64,000 nucleotides of DNA from Cupriavidus pauculus (GTDB lineage: Bacteria; Pseudomonadota; Gammaproteobacteria; Burkholderiales; Burkholderiaceae). The notes beneath the pieces are model-generated. The model had not been told where the DNA came from. It worked only from the letters and a program-made list of their open reading frames with translations, and ran no database searches. This document shows, in pieces, positions 45,469 through 58,129 of the stretch (its first letter is position 1; each line of letters starts with the position of its first letter). Both the position numbers and the translations under genes were made by a program. The stretch is taken from the NCBI RefSeq assembly GCF_008801835.1, contig NZ_VZOW01000001.1:62001-126000 (forward strand), given 5' to 3'.

Positions 45469-45594
45469 GCGTTTTGCCCCACATGCAGGGGATGCCGCCG
45501 ACTGCGCCAATTGTTTTGGCGTATGATGCGTTTTATGCGTTTCCCGTCAGGGTTTTTCCGGCGGGGGGCCACACTGCTAATGTGACTGATTCCT

Positions 45595-46872
45595 ATGGCG
45601 GACAAAAAAGGTTCATCCAGCGAGAAGCTTCTGTATTGCTCGTTTTGCGGCAAGAGTCAGCACGAGGTGAAGAAGCTCATCGCTGGCCCGTCGGTGTTCA
45701 TTTGCGATGAATGCATCGACCTGTGCAACGAGATCATCCGCGACGAGGCCACGGCGACCGACAAGGACGCCACCGCAGCTGCGCGCTCCGACCTGCCCAC
45801 GCCGCACGAAATCCGCCAAAGCCTTGACCAGTATGTGATCGGTCAGGAGCAGGCCAAGAAAATTCTGGCCGTAGCGGTGTACAACCACTACAAGCGCCTC
45901 AAGCATCTCGGCAAGAAGGACGACGTCGAGCTTTCCAAGAGCAATATTCTGCTGATCGGCCCAACCGGTTCGGGCAAGACGCTGCTGGCCCAGACGCTGG
46001 CGCGCCTGCTCAACGTACCGTTCGTGATCGCCGATGCCACCACGCTGACGGAAGCCGGCTATGTCGGCGAGGATGTCGAGAACATCATCCAGAAGCTGCT
46101 GCAGAACTGCAATTACGAAGTCGAAAAGGCGCAGCGCGGCATCGTCTACATCGACGAAATCGACAAGATCTCGCGCAAGTCGGATAACCCGTCGATTACG
46201 CGCGACGTGTCCGGCGAAGGCGTCCAGCAGGCGCTGCTGAAGCTGATCGAAGGCACCATGGCCTCGGTGCCTCCGCAGGGTGGCCGCAAGCACCCGAACC
46301 AGGATTTCCTGCAGGTGGACACCACCAACATCCTGTTCATTTGCGGCGGTGCGTTCGACGGCCTCGAAAAAGTCATCATGCAGCGTTCGGACAAGACCGG
46401 TATCGGCTTCGACGCGCAAGTGCAAAGCAAGGAAGAGCGCGACGCGAGCGAAGTGCTGCCGCAGACCGAGCCGGAAGATCTGATCAAGTTCGGCCTGATT
46501 CCTGAACTGATCGGGCGCCTGCCGGTGGTTGCCACGCTGGCCAAGTTGGACGAAGCCGCGCTGATGCAGATCCTGGTCGAGCCCAAGAATGCGCTGGTCA
46601 AGCAATATCAGAAGCTGCTGGCGATGGAAGGCGTCGAACTGGAAATCCGTCCGGCCGCGCTGACGGCCATTGCCCGCAAGGCGATCCGCCGCAAGACCGG
46701 CGCCCGTGGACTGCGCTCGATCCTCGAACAATCGCTGATGGACGTGATGTACGACCTGCCGAACTACAAGGGCGTCCAGAAAGTGGTAATCGACGAAAAC
46801 ACCATCACCGGCGATGCGCCGCCGCTCCTGATGTATGAGGAGCAGCAGCCCAAGGTGGCGGGGTCCAACTGA
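45595..46872 (+). CDS. clpX: Clp protease ATP-binding subunit ClpX
   Basis: 425 residues. N-terminal zinc domain with Cys15, Cys18, Cys37 and Cys40 ([18 protein letters not shown]). AAA+ core with Walker [14 protein letters not shown], Walker [11 protein letters not shown], pore loop GYVGED and sensor 2 GARGLRS. No clear Shine-Dalgarno precedes ATG 45595. Unfolds tagged substrates for ClpP. Confidence 0.97.
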   Translation: MADKKGSSSEKLLYCSFCGKSQHEVKKLIAGPSVFICDECIDLCNEIIRDEATATDKDATAAARSDLPTPHEIRQSLDQYVIGQEQAKKILAVAVYNHYKRLKHLGKKDDVELSKSNILLIGPTGSGKTLLAQTLARLLNVPFVIADATTLTEAGYVGEDVENIIQKLLQNCNYEVEKAQRGIVYIDEIDKISRKSDNPSITRDVSGEGVQQALLKLIEGTMASVPPQGGRKHPNQDFLQVDTTNILFICGGAFDGLEKVIMQRSDKTGIGFDAQVQSKEERDASEVLPQTEPEDLIKFGLIPELIGRLPVVATLAKLDEAALMQILVEPKNALVKQYQKLLAMEGVELEIRPAALTAIARKAIRRKTGARGLRSILEQSLMDVMYDLPNYKGVQKVVIDENTITGDAPPLLMYEEQQPKVAGSN

Positions 46873-46945
46873 ACGCGGAGATCGCACTGACGCCGTATGC
46901 GCCGGACCCGCGGGGTCCTTACCAGACTGGCGAAATCTTCAAGCG

Positions 46946-46977
46946 GCCGTTCGCAGGGAAGCGAACGGCTTTTTTTC
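46946..46977 (+). terminator. Rho-independent terminator after clpX
   Basis: GCCGTTCGC/GCGAACGGC stem, AGGGAA loop, run of eight T. Confidence 0.85.
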
Positions 46978-47081
46978 TTCAATTCCACAAACGAACGGGA
47001 GCAAACGCGGGTATGCTGTTTCACTGGGGGTCACAGGTGCAGTTTGCAGCACGTTTTGTGCACGGAATTGATGACGGGTAT

Positions 47082-47109
47082 CTTGCAATCGATTCCCGTG
47101 ACCCTATTT
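47082..47109 (+). promoter_or_regulatory. Sigma-32-like heat-shock promoter of lon
   Basis: CTTGCA (47082-47087), 14-nt spacer, CCCTATTT (47102-47109). This fits the sigma-32 consensus CTTGAA-N13/14-CCCCATNT with one mismatch in each element, 26 nt before the lon start. Confidence 0.65.
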
Positions 47110-47135
47110 ACGCCTTAAATGACTGACTGGGGAAA

Positions 47136-49550
<2,415 letters not shown>

Positions 49551-49574
49551 GCGTCGCGTCATCCGCGCGTTCGA

Positions 49575-49604
49575 ACGCCGCAGGGTAATTCCTGCGGCGT
49601 TTTT
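49575..49604 (+). terminator. Rho-independent terminator after lon
   Basis: ACGCCGCAGG/CCTGCGGCGT 10-bp stem, GTAATT loop, T-run. Confidence 0.88.
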
Positions 49605-49679
49605 GTTTGCGTGCGCAGGCGCCCGCATCCGGTCACTCGATATGGCAGGCGAGGACCGCAAGAATCTTGCAATCAAGAC

Positions 49680-49709
49680 TTGGCAAATCGAAAACTCTCG
49701 TATTACAAT
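49680..49709 (+). promoter_or_regulatory. Promoter of the tRNA-Val/tRNA-Asp unit
   Basis: TTGGCA, 18-nt spacer, TACAAT, then a GC-rich CGCGGCC discriminator as in stringently controlled stable-RNA promoters; about 95 nt before tRNA-Val. Confidence 0.6.
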
Positions 49710-49805
49710 CGCGGCCTCGCAACGCAAACAGCGGCAACAAAGCAGTAACCGCCGAATCGTGCGAAGCGAGATTACCCTGCAGGCAATCGCTTGCAATGGT
49801 CTAGT

Positions 49806-49881
49806 GGGTGCTTAGCTCAGTTGGTAGAGCGGCGCCCTTACAAGGCGTAGGTCGGGGGTTCGAGCCCCTCAGCACCCACCA
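49806..49881 (+). tRNA. tRNA-Val (anticodon UAC)
   Basis: 76 nt with encoded CCA. Acceptor GGGTGCT/AGCACCC, D-arm AGCTCAGTTGGTAGAGC, anticodon loop CTTACAA, T-arm GGGGGTTCGAGCCCC. Confidence 0.98.
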
Positions 49882-49926
49882 CTTCACCATTGCACGCCAG
49901 CATGTTGCCAAGCCAGGGACCGACAC

Positions 49927-50003
49927 GGAGTGGTAGTTCAGTCGGTTAGAATACCGGCCTGTCACGCCGGGGGTCGCGGGTTCGAGTCCCGTCCACTCCG
50001 CCA
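49927..50003 (+). tRNA. tRNA-Asp (anticodon GUC)
   Basis: 77 nt with encoded CCA. Acceptor GGAGTGG/CCACTCC, anticodon loop CTGTCAC, T-arm GCGGGTTCGAGTCCCG. Cotranscribed with tRNA-Val, 45 nt apart. Confidence 0.98.
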
Positions 50004-50013
50004 AACGAAAATT

Positions 50014-50035
50014 GCCCGCATCAGCGGGCTTTTTT
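50014..50035 (+). terminator. Rho-independent terminator after the tRNA pair
   Basis: GCCCGC/GCGGGC stem, ATCA loop, TTTTTT then GTTTTTC. Confidence 0.88.
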
Positions 50036-50258
50036 GTTTTTCAGGCATGCATTCCATATTCGATCCGATGCGTGTCGGCTCGATGCGGAAAGCCTTGCGC
50101 CGCGAGCGCGCGACGCATCGCGCAGCGCACGCACTGTAAATCCCTTTCGCGTCAGATATTGCGCGCAAGCGTGGGATTGCCGCTGTCTGGAGTTCCATAC
50201 CTGCTAGAATCGCAAGGTTTGACCATCGGCCCAAGGCCCAACCTTTTACCCGATCAGC

Positions 50259-52202
50259 ATGCTTGATTTCGTACGCAATAACCGGCGCTTGATGCTTTTG
50301 CTGCTGCTGGTGCTCGTCTTCCCGTCGTTCGTGTTCTTCGGCGTCGAGAGCTACTCGCGCTTCATGGACAGCTCGCACGACGCCGCCAAGGTCGACGGCC
50401 GGGCCATCACCGTCCAGGAAGTTGATAACGTGGTACGGGATCAGAGCGAACGCATGCGCCAGATGCTTGGCAACAACTATGACCCGCGCATGTTCGAAGG
50501 TGCCGCCGCGCGCCAGTCGGTGCTCGATCAGCTGATCCTGCAGCGCGTGATTTCCGACGTGACGGCGAAGAAATATCTGACCGCTTCGAACGAGCAGGTG
50601 CGCCAGGCGATCCAGAGCATTCCCGCAGTCGCGCAGTTGCGTACGGCGGATGGCAAGTTTGACGAAAAGGCCTATGTGCAGTTGCTGGCCGCGCAGGGCA
50701 TGACGCCGGATCAACTCGATTCGCGCATTCGCTTCGAGCTTGCATCGCAGCAGCTTGGCGCTGCCGTCGGCACCACGGCCTTCGTTCCGAAGTCCTTGCT
50801 GGACCGGCTGATTGCCATCCGTGACCAGCAGCGCGATGTGCAGGCGCTGACGATCAAGCCCGCCGATTTCACGTCGAAGGTCTCGCCCGACGCCGCCGCG
50901 CTGAAGGCCTATTACGAATCGCATCTGGCCGCATACACCACGCCGGAGCAGGCGAAGGTCGAGTACGTCGTGTTGTCTGGCGATGCGCTGGCCGCCAGCC
51001 AGCAGGTTTCCCCGGAAGAGCTGAAGTCCTATTACGACAGCAATATCCAGCGCTTCCGCGTTGACGAACAACGGCGCGCCAGCCATATCCTGATCACCTC
51101 GCCCAAGGACGCCAAGCCGGCGGACCGCCAGGCCGCCAAGGAAAAGGCGCAGAAGCTGCTCGACGAAGTGCGCAAGCATCCCGAGACGTTTGCCGATGTG
51201 GCGAAGAAGAATTCGCAGGATCCCGGCTCGGCCGAAAAGGGCGGCGATCTCGGTTTCATGGGCCGCGGCGCACTGGTCAAGCCGTTCGAGGATGCAATGT
51301 ATGCGCTGAAGGAAAACCAGATCAGCGACCTCGTCGAGACCGACTACGGCTACCACATCATCAAGCTCACCGGCATCAAGCCGGCGCAGACGCAGCCGTT
51401 GGAAGCGGTGCGTGCGGAGCTGGAAGGTGAACTGAAGAAGCAACTGGCCGGCAAGAAATACGCCGAGCAGGCCGATGCGTTCGGCAACATGGTCTACGAG
51501 CAGTCGGACAGCCTCAAGCCGGCGGCCGACAAGTTCAAGCTGACGATCCAGACCGCCGACGACGTGACGCGCCAGCCGAACCCGGCGCTCAAGGATAGCC
51601 CGCTGAACAACGAGAAGGTGCTGAAGGCCCTGTTTAGCGACGATGCGATCAAGAGCAAGCGCAACATCGAAGCGGTTCAGGTCGGCCCCACGACGCTGGT
51701 ATCGGCGCGCATCGTCGACTACCGCCCCGCGGCGGCGCGCAAGTTCGAGGACGTCGAAGCGCAGGTGCGCCAGGCCTATATTGCCCAGCAAGCGGCCGAA
51801 CTTGCCCGCAAGGATGGCGAAGCGCGACTGGAAACGCTCAAGAAGAGCGGAGCTGCCGAAGGTTTCGGTCCGGTGATGACCGTGTCGCGCACCAAGGCCG
51901 ATGGTGTGTCTCCGAAGGCCTTGGAAGCGATCATGCGCGCCGATGCGTCGAAGGTGCCTTCGCTGGTCGGCGTCGATCTCGGTGCCGATGGCTATGCCAT
52001 CTACCGGATCACTAAGGTCGGCACGCCCGCGCCCTCGAATCCGGGGCAGCGGGATGCCGACGCGCAGCAGTTGAGCCAGCTGGCCGGCCAGACAGAACTC
52101 GCTGCCTTCTATGATGCGTTGAAGGCTCAGGCGAAGGTGAAGATCCTGCATCCGACAAAGACCGAGGATGCAGCACCCGCCAGCGAGGCTGACGCGCGCT
52201 AG
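50259..52202 (+). CDS. ppiD: Periplasmic folding chaperone / peptidyl-prolyl isomerase PpiD
   Basis: 647 residues. A single N-terminal membrane anchor (LMLLLLLVLVFPSFVFFGV) precedes a SurA-like chaperone domain (about 35-240). A parvulin domain (about 270-365: RRASHILITSPKD to ETDYGYHIIKL) and a C-terminal chaperone-like part follow. Anchored in the inner membrane at the Sec exit, it helps fold exported proteins. Position after lon and the tRNAs is conserved in related bacteria. Confidence 0.93.
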   Translation: MLDFVRNNRRLMLLLLLVLVFPSFVFFGVESYSRFMDSSHDAAKVDGRAITVQEVDNVVRDQSERMRQMLGNNYDPRMFEGAAARQSVLDQLILQRVISDVTAKKYLTASNEQVRQAIQSIPAVAQLRTADGKFDEKAYVQLLAAQGMTPDQLDSRIRFELASQQLGAAVGTTAFVPKSLLDRLIAIRDQQRDVQALTIKPADFTSKVSPDAAALKAYYESHLAAYTTPEQAKVEYVVLSGDALAASQQVSPEELKSYYDSNIQRFRVDEQRRASHILITSPKDAKPADRQAAKEKAQKLLDEVRKHPETFADVAKKNSQDPGSAEKGGDLGFMGRGALVKPFEDAMYALKENQISDLVETDYGYHIIKLTGIKPAQTQPLEAVRAELEGELKKQLAGKKYAEQADAFGNMVYEQSDSLKPAADKFKLTIQTADDVTRQPNPALKDSPLNNEKVLKALFSDDAIKSKRNIEAVQVGPTTLVSARIVDYRPAAARKFEDVEAQVRQAYIAQQAAELARKDGEARLETLKKSGAAEGFGPVMTVSRTKADGVSPKALEAIMRADASKVPSLVGVDLGADGYAIYRITKVGTPAPSNPGQRDADAQQLSQLAGQTELAAFYDALKAQAKVKILHPTKTEDAAPASEADAR

Positions 52203-52223
52203 GTCGCTCGGATCCCGAGTGAC

Positions 52224-52259
52224 AAAAGCCCCTGCAGGCATTGGCCGCAGGGGCTTTTT
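52224..52259. terminator. Bidirectional terminator between ppiD and tesA
   Basis: AAAAGCCCCTGC/GCAGGGGCTTTT stem with an 11-nt loop. T-runs follow on both strands, so it can end ppiD and the convergent tesA transcript. Confidence 0.82.
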
Positions 52260-52319
52260 GTTTTGTCGACGCGGTATCCAAGCGTGGAGTAAAGGCCGGT
52301 GCAAATCCGGCCTAGGCGA

Positions 52320-53000
52320 TCAACGCGAAGATGCAGCCGGCTTCAACAGCGGTTTCAACACGGGCCAGACATTGTCGAGCAACGTGGCCTGGGCTGCCGA
52401 AGTCGGGTGGATGCGGTCGTCCTGAAACCAGTCGGGCCGCGTGATGACGCGGTCCAGCAAGAACGGCACGAGCTGCGCGCCCGATTCCTTCGCGACTTTC
52501 GGAAACAGCTGAAAAAAGCGCTCCGTATAGTCGGGGCCGTAGTTGGGCGGAATGCGCATGCCGATCAGCACGACTTTCGCCCCGGCCTTTTGGGCGCTGC
52601 CGACAATGGTGCGCAGATTGGTTTCGGTCGACGGCAGGGGCAGCCCGCGCAGGGCGTCGTTCGCGCCCAGTTCGACCAGCACGATGGCGGGCTTGTGCCG
52701 CTGCAGCAGGTCGGGCAGGCGGGTTTTGCCGCCGACCGTGGTCTCGCCGCTGATGCTTGCGTTCACAACGCTATAATCGAAGCGCTCGCGGCGCAGCCGT
52801 TCCTGTAGCAGGCTGACCCAGCCGGTCCCGCGCGCGATGCCATACTCGGCGGACAGGCTGTCGCCAAGTATCAGCAGCGATGGAGCGGCGCGCGGTGCGG
52901 GCTGGGCCAGCGCCAGTTGTGAACCGAACGCCGCGAAGGCGGTCGCACAACAAGCCGCCAGCAATCGCCGGCGTACAACGTTTCCTATTCTCTCGCGCAT
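52320..53000 (-). CDS. tesA: GDSL-type arylesterase / thioesterase
   Basis: 226 residues. Sec signal peptide (RRRLLAACCATAFAAFGSQLALAQ), then SGNH blocks: LLILGDSLSAEYG with the Ser nucleophile, SGETTVGG with the block II Gly, GANDALRG with the Asn, and DDRIHP with the catalytic Asp and His. Periplasmic esterase/lysophospholipase of the TesA group. Start ATG 53000 or 53012; with 53000 the start codon overlaps that of the divergent ABC gene within a single CATG. Confidence 0.9.
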   Translation of the reverse strand: MRERIGNVVRRRLLAACCATAFAAFGSQLALAQPAPRAAPSLLILGDSLSAEYGIARGTGWVSLLQERLRRERFDYSVVNASISGETTVGGKTRLPDLLQRHKPAIVLVELGANDALRGLPLPSTETNLRTIVGSAQKAGAKVVLIGMRIPPNYGPDYTERFFQLFPKVAKESGAQLVPFLLDRVITRPDWFQDDRIHPTSAAQATLLDNVWPVLKPLLKPAASSR

Positions 53001-53697
53001 GTCCTCATCCATTCTTGCTGTCGAGTCTCTCGGAAAGACCGTTTCCGACGCCACGGGTTCGTTGACGATTTTGCATGACGTCTCGTTTTCCGTCACGGCC
53101 GGCGAGACGCTGGCCATTGTTGGCGCGTCGGGTTCGGGCAAGTCGACGCTGCTCGGTTTGCTGGCCGGGCTCGATCTGCCGACTACGGGCGCCGTCCGGC
53201 TGCACGGCCAGGACCTGTTCCAGCTTGACGAGGACGGGCGCGCAGCACTGCGCGGCAGGCATGTCGGCTTCGTGTTCCAGTCGTTTCAGCTGGTCGGCCA
53301 TCTGACGGCACTCGAAAATGTCATGCTGCCGCTCGAATTGCGCGGCGAGACCGATCGCGTGCGCGAGCGCGCCACCGAAATGCTCGAGCGGGTCGGACTT
53401 GGCAAGCGGCTGACACACTATCCGCGCACGCTGTCTGGCGGTGAACAGCAGCGCGTGGCGCTGGCTCGCGCGTTTGTGGCGCGCCCGGACATCCTGTTCG
53501 CGGACGAGCCGACCGGCAGCCTCGACACGGCAACCGGCGAGGCCGTGATCGCGCTGATGTTCGAACTGAATCGCGATGCCGGATCGACGCTGGTCCTGGT
53601 CACGCATGACCGCTCCGTGGCCGCCCGCTGCGGCCGCATCCTGACGATCGACACCGGCCGGGTGGCCAGTGACGAACTGATGGGTACCGCAGTCTAA
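52999..53697 (+). CDS. ABC transporter ATP-binding protein (YbbA/LolD-like)
   Basis: 232 residues. Walker [18 protein letters not shown]-loop VFQSFQLV, signature [14 protein letters not shown], Walker [14 protein letters not shown]-loop VTHD. Resembles YbbA, which in enterobacteria is also divergent from tesA but is followed by the permease YbbP. No permease follows here (pgi is convergent), so the ATPase is an orphan in this locus. Start ATG 52999; the open frame to 52837 lies inside tesA. Confidence 0.9.
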   Translation: MSSSILAVESLGKTVSDATGSLTILHDVSFSVTAGETLAIVGASGSGKSTLLGLLAGLDLPTTGAVRLHGQDLFQLDEDGRAALRGRHVGFVFQSFQLVGHLTALENVMLPLELRGETDRVRERATEMLERVGLGKRLTHYPRTLSGGEQQRVALARAFVARPDILFADEPTGSLDTATGEAVIALMFELNRDAGSTLVLVTHDRSVAARCGRILTIDTGRVASDELMGTAV

Positions 53698-53710
53698 AGC
53701 TGAAGACGCA

Positions 53711-53729
53711 CAGGCGCACAGGGCGCCTG
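53711..53729. terminator. Short hairpin between the convergent ABC gene and pgi
   Basis: CAGGCGC/GCGCCTG stem with an ACAGG loop, no U-tract. Weak terminator candidate for either strand. Confidence 0.35.
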
Positions 53730-53743
53730 GCAAACAGAGGCGA

Positions 53744-55372
53744 TCAGCCGCGCGTGAGCACACGACGCGCGCGCGCGATCAGGGCGGCGGTCGACGCATC
53801 GTGCGCGGCGGTGCCGCGGCCGGTCAGCTCCGATTCGATCGGACGCGCCAGGATCTTGCCCAGCTCCACGCCCCACTGGTCGAACGAATTGATATTCCAC
53901 ACCACGCCCTGAACGAACGTCCGGTGTTCGTATAGCGCAATCAGCGCACCCAGCACATGCGGCGTCAGGTCTTCCATCAGCAGCGTATTGCTGGGGCGGT
54001 TGCCTTCGAATACCAGATGCGGCAGACGCGCTTCGTCGGTGACGCCGGCCGCGCGCAGTTCCTCTGCGCTGCGCCCGCGCATCAGCGCTTCGGCTTGCGC
54101 AAAACAGTTCGCCAGCAATTTGGCGTGGTGTCCCGGCAGGGCGCGGGGCGGTACCAGCGGCGCGACGAAGTCGACGGGCACGATCTGTGAGCCCTGGTGG
54201 ATCATCTGGAAGTACGCGTGTTGGCCGTTGGTGCCAGCCGATCCCCAGACCACCGGCGATGTGTCCACATGGACCGCATCGCCGCTCAACTGCACCGACT
54301 TGCCGTTGCTTTCCATTTCCAGCTGCTGCAGGAACGCGGGGAACAGTTCCAGCGACGTTGAATACGGCGCCAGGCAGCTGGTCGGCATGCCGAAGAAATT
54401 CCGATACCAGATGCCGATCATGGCCATCACGACGGGCATGTTGCGCGCCAGCGGAGCGGTGCGGAAGTGATCGTCCATCGCCCGGCCGCCGAGCAGCAGA
54501 TCGTCGAAGGCATCGAAGCCAACCGCCAGCGCGATCGACAGACCGACCGACGACCACAGCGAAAACCGGCCGCCGATCCAGTCCCAGAATTCGAACATGT
54601 TGGCGGGATCGATGCCGAACTTGACCACCGCCTCGCGGTTGGTCGACACGGCGACGAAATGGCGCGCAAGCTGGTCCTCGGCCACGCCATTCTGCAGAAA
54701 CCATTCACGCATGCTGCATGCGTTGGCCATGGTTTCGAGCGTGGTGAACGTCTTCGAGCAGACGATTACCAGCGTGCGCGACGGATCCAGCCGCACCAGC
54801 GTTTCGGCCAGTTCGGTGCCGTCGACATTGGAGACGAAGTGCATGCGCGGACCGCTCGGGTCCGCCAGATGCGCCAATGCGCGGCACACCATGCGCGGAC
54901 CGAGATCGGAGCCGCCGATGCCGATATTGACGATGTCCGTGATCGATTGGCCCGTGAATCCGGTCCACGCGCCCGAGCGCACCCGATCGGCAAAGTCGCG
55001 CATGCGATGCAGCACGTCATGGATGCTGGACATCACCGAGTGGCCGTCCACCTTGAACGGTGCGTCGGGCAGGGCGCGCAGCGCCACATGCAACGCGGCG
55101 CGATCTTCGGTGGTGTTGATATGTTCGCCCGCGAACATGGCGTCGCGGCGCTGCGGCACGCCCGCTTCCTCGGCCAGCTTCATCAGCAGCGCGAAGGTCT
55201 CGAACGTGATGCGATTTTTCGAGTAGTCCAGATAAAGACCCGCAGCTTCGAGCGAAAAATCCTCAACGCGACGGGCGGCCTCGGCTTCGGCAAACCACTC
55301 CTGCATCGGCGTATCGCGGATGGCATCGTAGTGGTGACGAAGGGCGGTCCAGGCGTGGAATTCAGTCGGCAT
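53744..55372 (-). CDS. pgi: Glucose-6-phosphate isomerase
   Basis: 542 residues. Both family signatures are present: the [17 protein letters not shown] segment and the [16 protein letters not shown] segment. The active-site Glu is in [27 protein letters not shown], His in [12 protein letters not shown] and Lys in WGVELGK. Interconverts glucose-6-P and fructose-6-P. Single gene with its own 200-nt upstream region. Confidence 0.96.
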   Translation of the reverse strand: MPTEFHAWTALRHHYDAIRDTPMQEWFAEAEAARRVEDFSLEAAGLYLDYSKNRITFETFALLMKLAEEAGVPQRRDAMFAGEHINTTEDRAALHVALRALPDAPFKVDGHSVMSSIHDVLHRMRDFADRVRSGAWTGFTGQSITDIVNIGIGGSDLGPRMVCRALAHLADPSGPRMHFVSNVDGTELAETLVRLDPSRTLVIVCSKTFTTLETMANACSMREWFLQNGVAEDQLARHFVAVSTNREAVVKFGIDPANMFEFWDWIGGRFSLWSSVGLSIALAVGFDAFDDLLLGGRAMDDHFRTAPLARNMPVVMAMIGIWYRNFFGMPTSCLAPYSTSLELFPAFLQQLEMESNGKSVQLSGDAVHVDTSPVVWGSAGTNGQHAYFQMIHQGSQIVPVDFVAPLVPPRALPGHHAKLLANCFAQAEALMRGRSAEELRAAGVTDEARLPHLVFEGNRPSNTLLMEDLTPHVLGALIALYEHRTFVQGVVWNINSFDQWGVELGKILARPIESELTGRGTAAHDASTAALIARARRVLTRG

Positions 55373-55580
55373 GCGTTCTTCTGAGAATCGGGAATATGCC
55401 CAGGGGGATGGGCCGGTTGCAAGTATATCGCCTCAATGTGATCCCAATAACGGGATAAGGCAGCAAATCGTAACGCTGCTTGCGACGTCCTCCCAAACGG
55501 TAGCAGGCCGCGGTACGGCGTCGTATCGGGCGATGTCCGACGGGCGCGTGGGAATTGGGATTTGTGCGCGGGCGGGCGCC

Positions 55581-56519
55581 TCAGCGCTGCAGGCGCGCGG
55601 CAATGCGTCGCAACAGCGGCTCGCCTCCCGCCACGCAGACGCCACCTGCGCAGATGATGCCGATGCCGATGGCGGTGGTCCAGTCGGGCAGATGGCCGAA
55701 GGCCAGATAGCCGATGGCCGTTGCCGAGAGGATCTGCAGATACAGGAAGGGACTGAGAAACGATGCATCGGCGTATTGGAACGCGCGGATCACGAAGTAG
55801 TGCCCGATCGATCCAGTCAGCCCGGCCGACAGCAGCAACATGCCCTGGGTAACGGTGGGAACTGCCTCGAACCAGAAGAATGGGACCAGCACCGTGGTCA
55901 GTGCGGCGCCGGTCACGCCGCTCTGGATCAGCGTGGTCATCGGCGCATCATGTGCGGCGATGCGTCGGGTCAGCATCTGCAGCAAGGCGAACAGCAGCGC
56001 CGACAACAGACCCAGGCCCACGCCGAACGCATCGAGTTCGCCGCCGGGGCGCACCACCACCACCATCCCCGCAAAGCCGATGCCGACGCCAAGCCACCGC
56101 GTCCAGCGCGCATGCAGCCCTGGGCGTTCGCCAAGCAGCCACGGCGACAGCGCGACCACGATCAGCGGCGCGCAGAAATTGAGCGCCGTTGCAGTGGCCA
56201 GCGGCATCAGGCGCAACACGCTGAAAAATACCAGCGTCGAAGCCAGCATTAGTGCGCCGCGCAGCCACTGGAGCCGAGGCTGTGCGGGACGCGACTGCTG
56301 CTGCCAGCGCGCCGGGCCAAGCAGCAGGAAAATCGCCACCACATGGCCCAGATAGCGCACCCACGCCACGGCGACCACGGGCAGCCCCTGCTGGGTCAGC
56401 GTCTTGCCCGTGGCGTCGAGCAGGCTCAGGATCCATTGGCCCACGACCAGCAGCGCGATGCCCGTCAGCAGGCGCCGGCGGGTGTCCATGCCACTGGCTG
56501 CCGTGGCCGATGGGTTCAC
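55581..56519 (-). CDS. EamA/DMT family transporter
   Basis: 312 residues, ten helices in two EamA repeats (LLVVGQWILSLLDATGKTL at the start, LLLSAGLTGSIGHYFVIRAFQYADAS in the second half). The start ATG 56519 overlaps the nnr stop (ATGA), making it the last gene of the amidase-TRAP-dadA-nnr array. Likely exporter; substrate unknown. Confidence 0.88.
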   Translation of the reverse strand: MNPSATAASGMDTRRRLLTGIALLVVGQWILSLLDATGKTLTQQGLPVVAVAWVRYLGHVVAIFLLLGPARWQQQSRPAQPRLQWLRGALMLASTLVFFSVLRLMPLATATALNFCAPLIVVALSPWLLGERPGLHARWTRWLGVGIGFAGMVVVVRPGGELDAFGVGLGLLSALLFALLQMLTRRIAAHDAPMTTLIQSGVTGAALTTVLVPFFWFEAVPTVTQGMLLLSAGLTGSIGHYFVIRAFQYADASFLSPFLYLQILSATAIGYLAFGHLPDWTTAIGIGIICAGGVCVAGGEPLLRRIAARLQR

Positions 56520-58129
56520 GCTGCGTCGCCTTGCAGCAGCGCGTTGAAGATGGCGCGGGCCGGCTGGTACAGCTCGCTGGCCGTCAGGCCGGCCGGCCCG
56601 ATGCCTTCAGCGACCAGCCGATCGGCGGCGCGGCCATGTATCCACACCGCCGCGCGTGACGCCGCGACGATCGGCATGCCCTGGGCCAGCAGCGCACCGA
56701 TCATGCCCGCCAGCACGTCGCCGGTGCCAGCGGTGGAAAGCCCCGCATTGCCGGTGGGATTGATGGCGGGCGGGGCGTTGTCCGCGGTGGCGATCACCGT
56801 GCCTGAGCCCTTCAGTACGACCGTCGCGCGCCATTGGACGGCCAAGGCGCGGGCGCTGACCAGCCGGTCGCGCTGCACCGTTGCAACGTCGCTGCCCAGC
56901 AGCCGCGCGGCTTCGAGCGGATGTGGGGTCATGACGATGTCCACGCCGCTGTCGCGCAACTGTTCAGCCAGCGCCGCGTTGCCGGCCAGCAGATTCAGCG
57001 CGTCGGCATCGAGCACCATCGGCAAGCCAGGCTGTGCATTGGCGCAAACGTCGATCACTTGCGCCAGCAGCTTGCGCGCCACGCCGCCGCTGCCCATGCC
57101 GGGACCGACCACGAACGCCGACATGGTGTCGAGCGCAAGGTCGGACACCGGATGCAGCATCAGTTCCGGGTGAATCGGATCGATCAACGGCGCGGGCTGG
57201 GCGAGAAATCCGATATGAACGCGACCGGCGCCGAGCTGCAGCGCTGCGCGCGCACCGAGCAACGGCGCGCCCGTCATGCCCAGATTGCCGCCGATCACCG
57301 CCAGGCTGCCGAACCGGCCCTTGTTGGCCGAATGTTCGCGCCGCGGCAGCGTTGCGTCGAACCCGCCAGGCTGGTTGACGACCGCGGCCGGCAGCTCTGC
57401 CGGGGGATAGTCGAGGCCAAGTGGCGCGATGTCGATTTTGCCCGCGCAATCGCGGCCGTCAAGCGTCAGCAGGCCCGGCTTGGCCGCCAGAAACGTCAGC
57501 GTGCGGTGTGCGCGAATGGCAGGGTGGCCCGCGCCGGTATCGGCAAAAAGCCCGCTTGGGATGTCCAGCGCATAGACGGGCAGATGCGCGTGGTTCAGAT
57601 GATCGATCCAGCGCGCCATGCTGCCGTCGGCCGGGCGGTTGAGTCCGATGCCGAGCAGTCCGTCGACCACTGCGGCGCAGCCGGACGGCCAGGGCGGCAG
57701 CGCCGCGTCGGGATCGTCATGCATGACCAGCAGGGGCACGCCGGCCGTGCGCGCCTCCAGCCACGCACGCGCGGCGTCGTCGGGCAGACGGTCAGGATCG
57801 GCCACGAGCCAGGCTTCCACCAGCCGCCCGGCCTGATGCAGGCGCGTCGCCGCAACGAGGGCGTCGCCGCCATTGTTGCCTTGTCCCGCAAGAAACAGGA
57901 TGCGTCCGTGCGGGACATGCTGGCCGACCCACTCGGCGGCCGCGGCGCCGGCGCGCGACATCAGCGTGAACGCAGGCGTCGCGGCCAGCCCCGCGTGTTC
58001 GACGCGCCGGATCGTTGCGACGTCGTACAGCGGCGTCGGTTCGCGGCCGGCGGCGTCGAGCGTGGTCCAAGCCGATGCGGCGTCCGGCGCCGGGTTGGAA
58101 GCGGAAGAGGGGGGCGCGGTGGTATTCAT
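56516..58129 (-). CDS. nnr: Bifunctional NAD(P)HX epimerase / dehydratase
   Basis: 537 residues. N-terminal NnrE-like YjeF domain with ILFLAGQGNNGGDALVAATR. The C-terminal NnrD ribokinase-like dehydratase has RFGSLAVIGGNLGMTGAP, PGMGSGG and TGNAGLSTAGTGDVLAGMIG. Repairs hydrated NADH and NADPH. ATG 58129 overlaps the dadA stop; the longer open frame to 58366 lies inside dadA. Coupling to a flavin dehydrogenase gene is unusual but may be incidental. Confidence 0.94.
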   Translation of the reverse strand: MNTTAPPSSASNPAPDAASAWTTLDAAGREPTPLYDVATIRRVEHAGLAATPAFTLMSRAGAAAAEWVGQHVPHGRILFLAGQGNNGGDALVAATRLHQAGRLVEAWLVADPDRLPDDAARAWLEARTAGVPLLVMHDDPDAALPPWPSGCAAVVDGLLGIGLNRPADGSMARWIDHLNHAHLPVYALDIPSGLFADTGAGHPAIRAHRTLTFLAAKPGLLTLDGRDCAGKIDIAPLGLDYPPAELPAAVVNQPGGFDATLPRREHSANKGRFGSLAVIGGNLGMTGAPLLGARAALQLGAGRVHIGFLAQPAPLIDPIHPELMLHPVSDLALDTMSAFVVGPGMGSGGVARKLLAQVIDVCANAQPGLPMVLDADALNLLAGNAALAEQLRDSGVDIVMTPHPLEAARLLGSDVATVQRDRLVSARALAVQWRATVVLKGSGTVIATADNAPPAINPTGNAGLSTAGTGDVLAGMIGALLAQGMPIVAASRAAVWIHGRAADRLVAEGIGPAGLTASELYQPARAIFNALLQGDAA

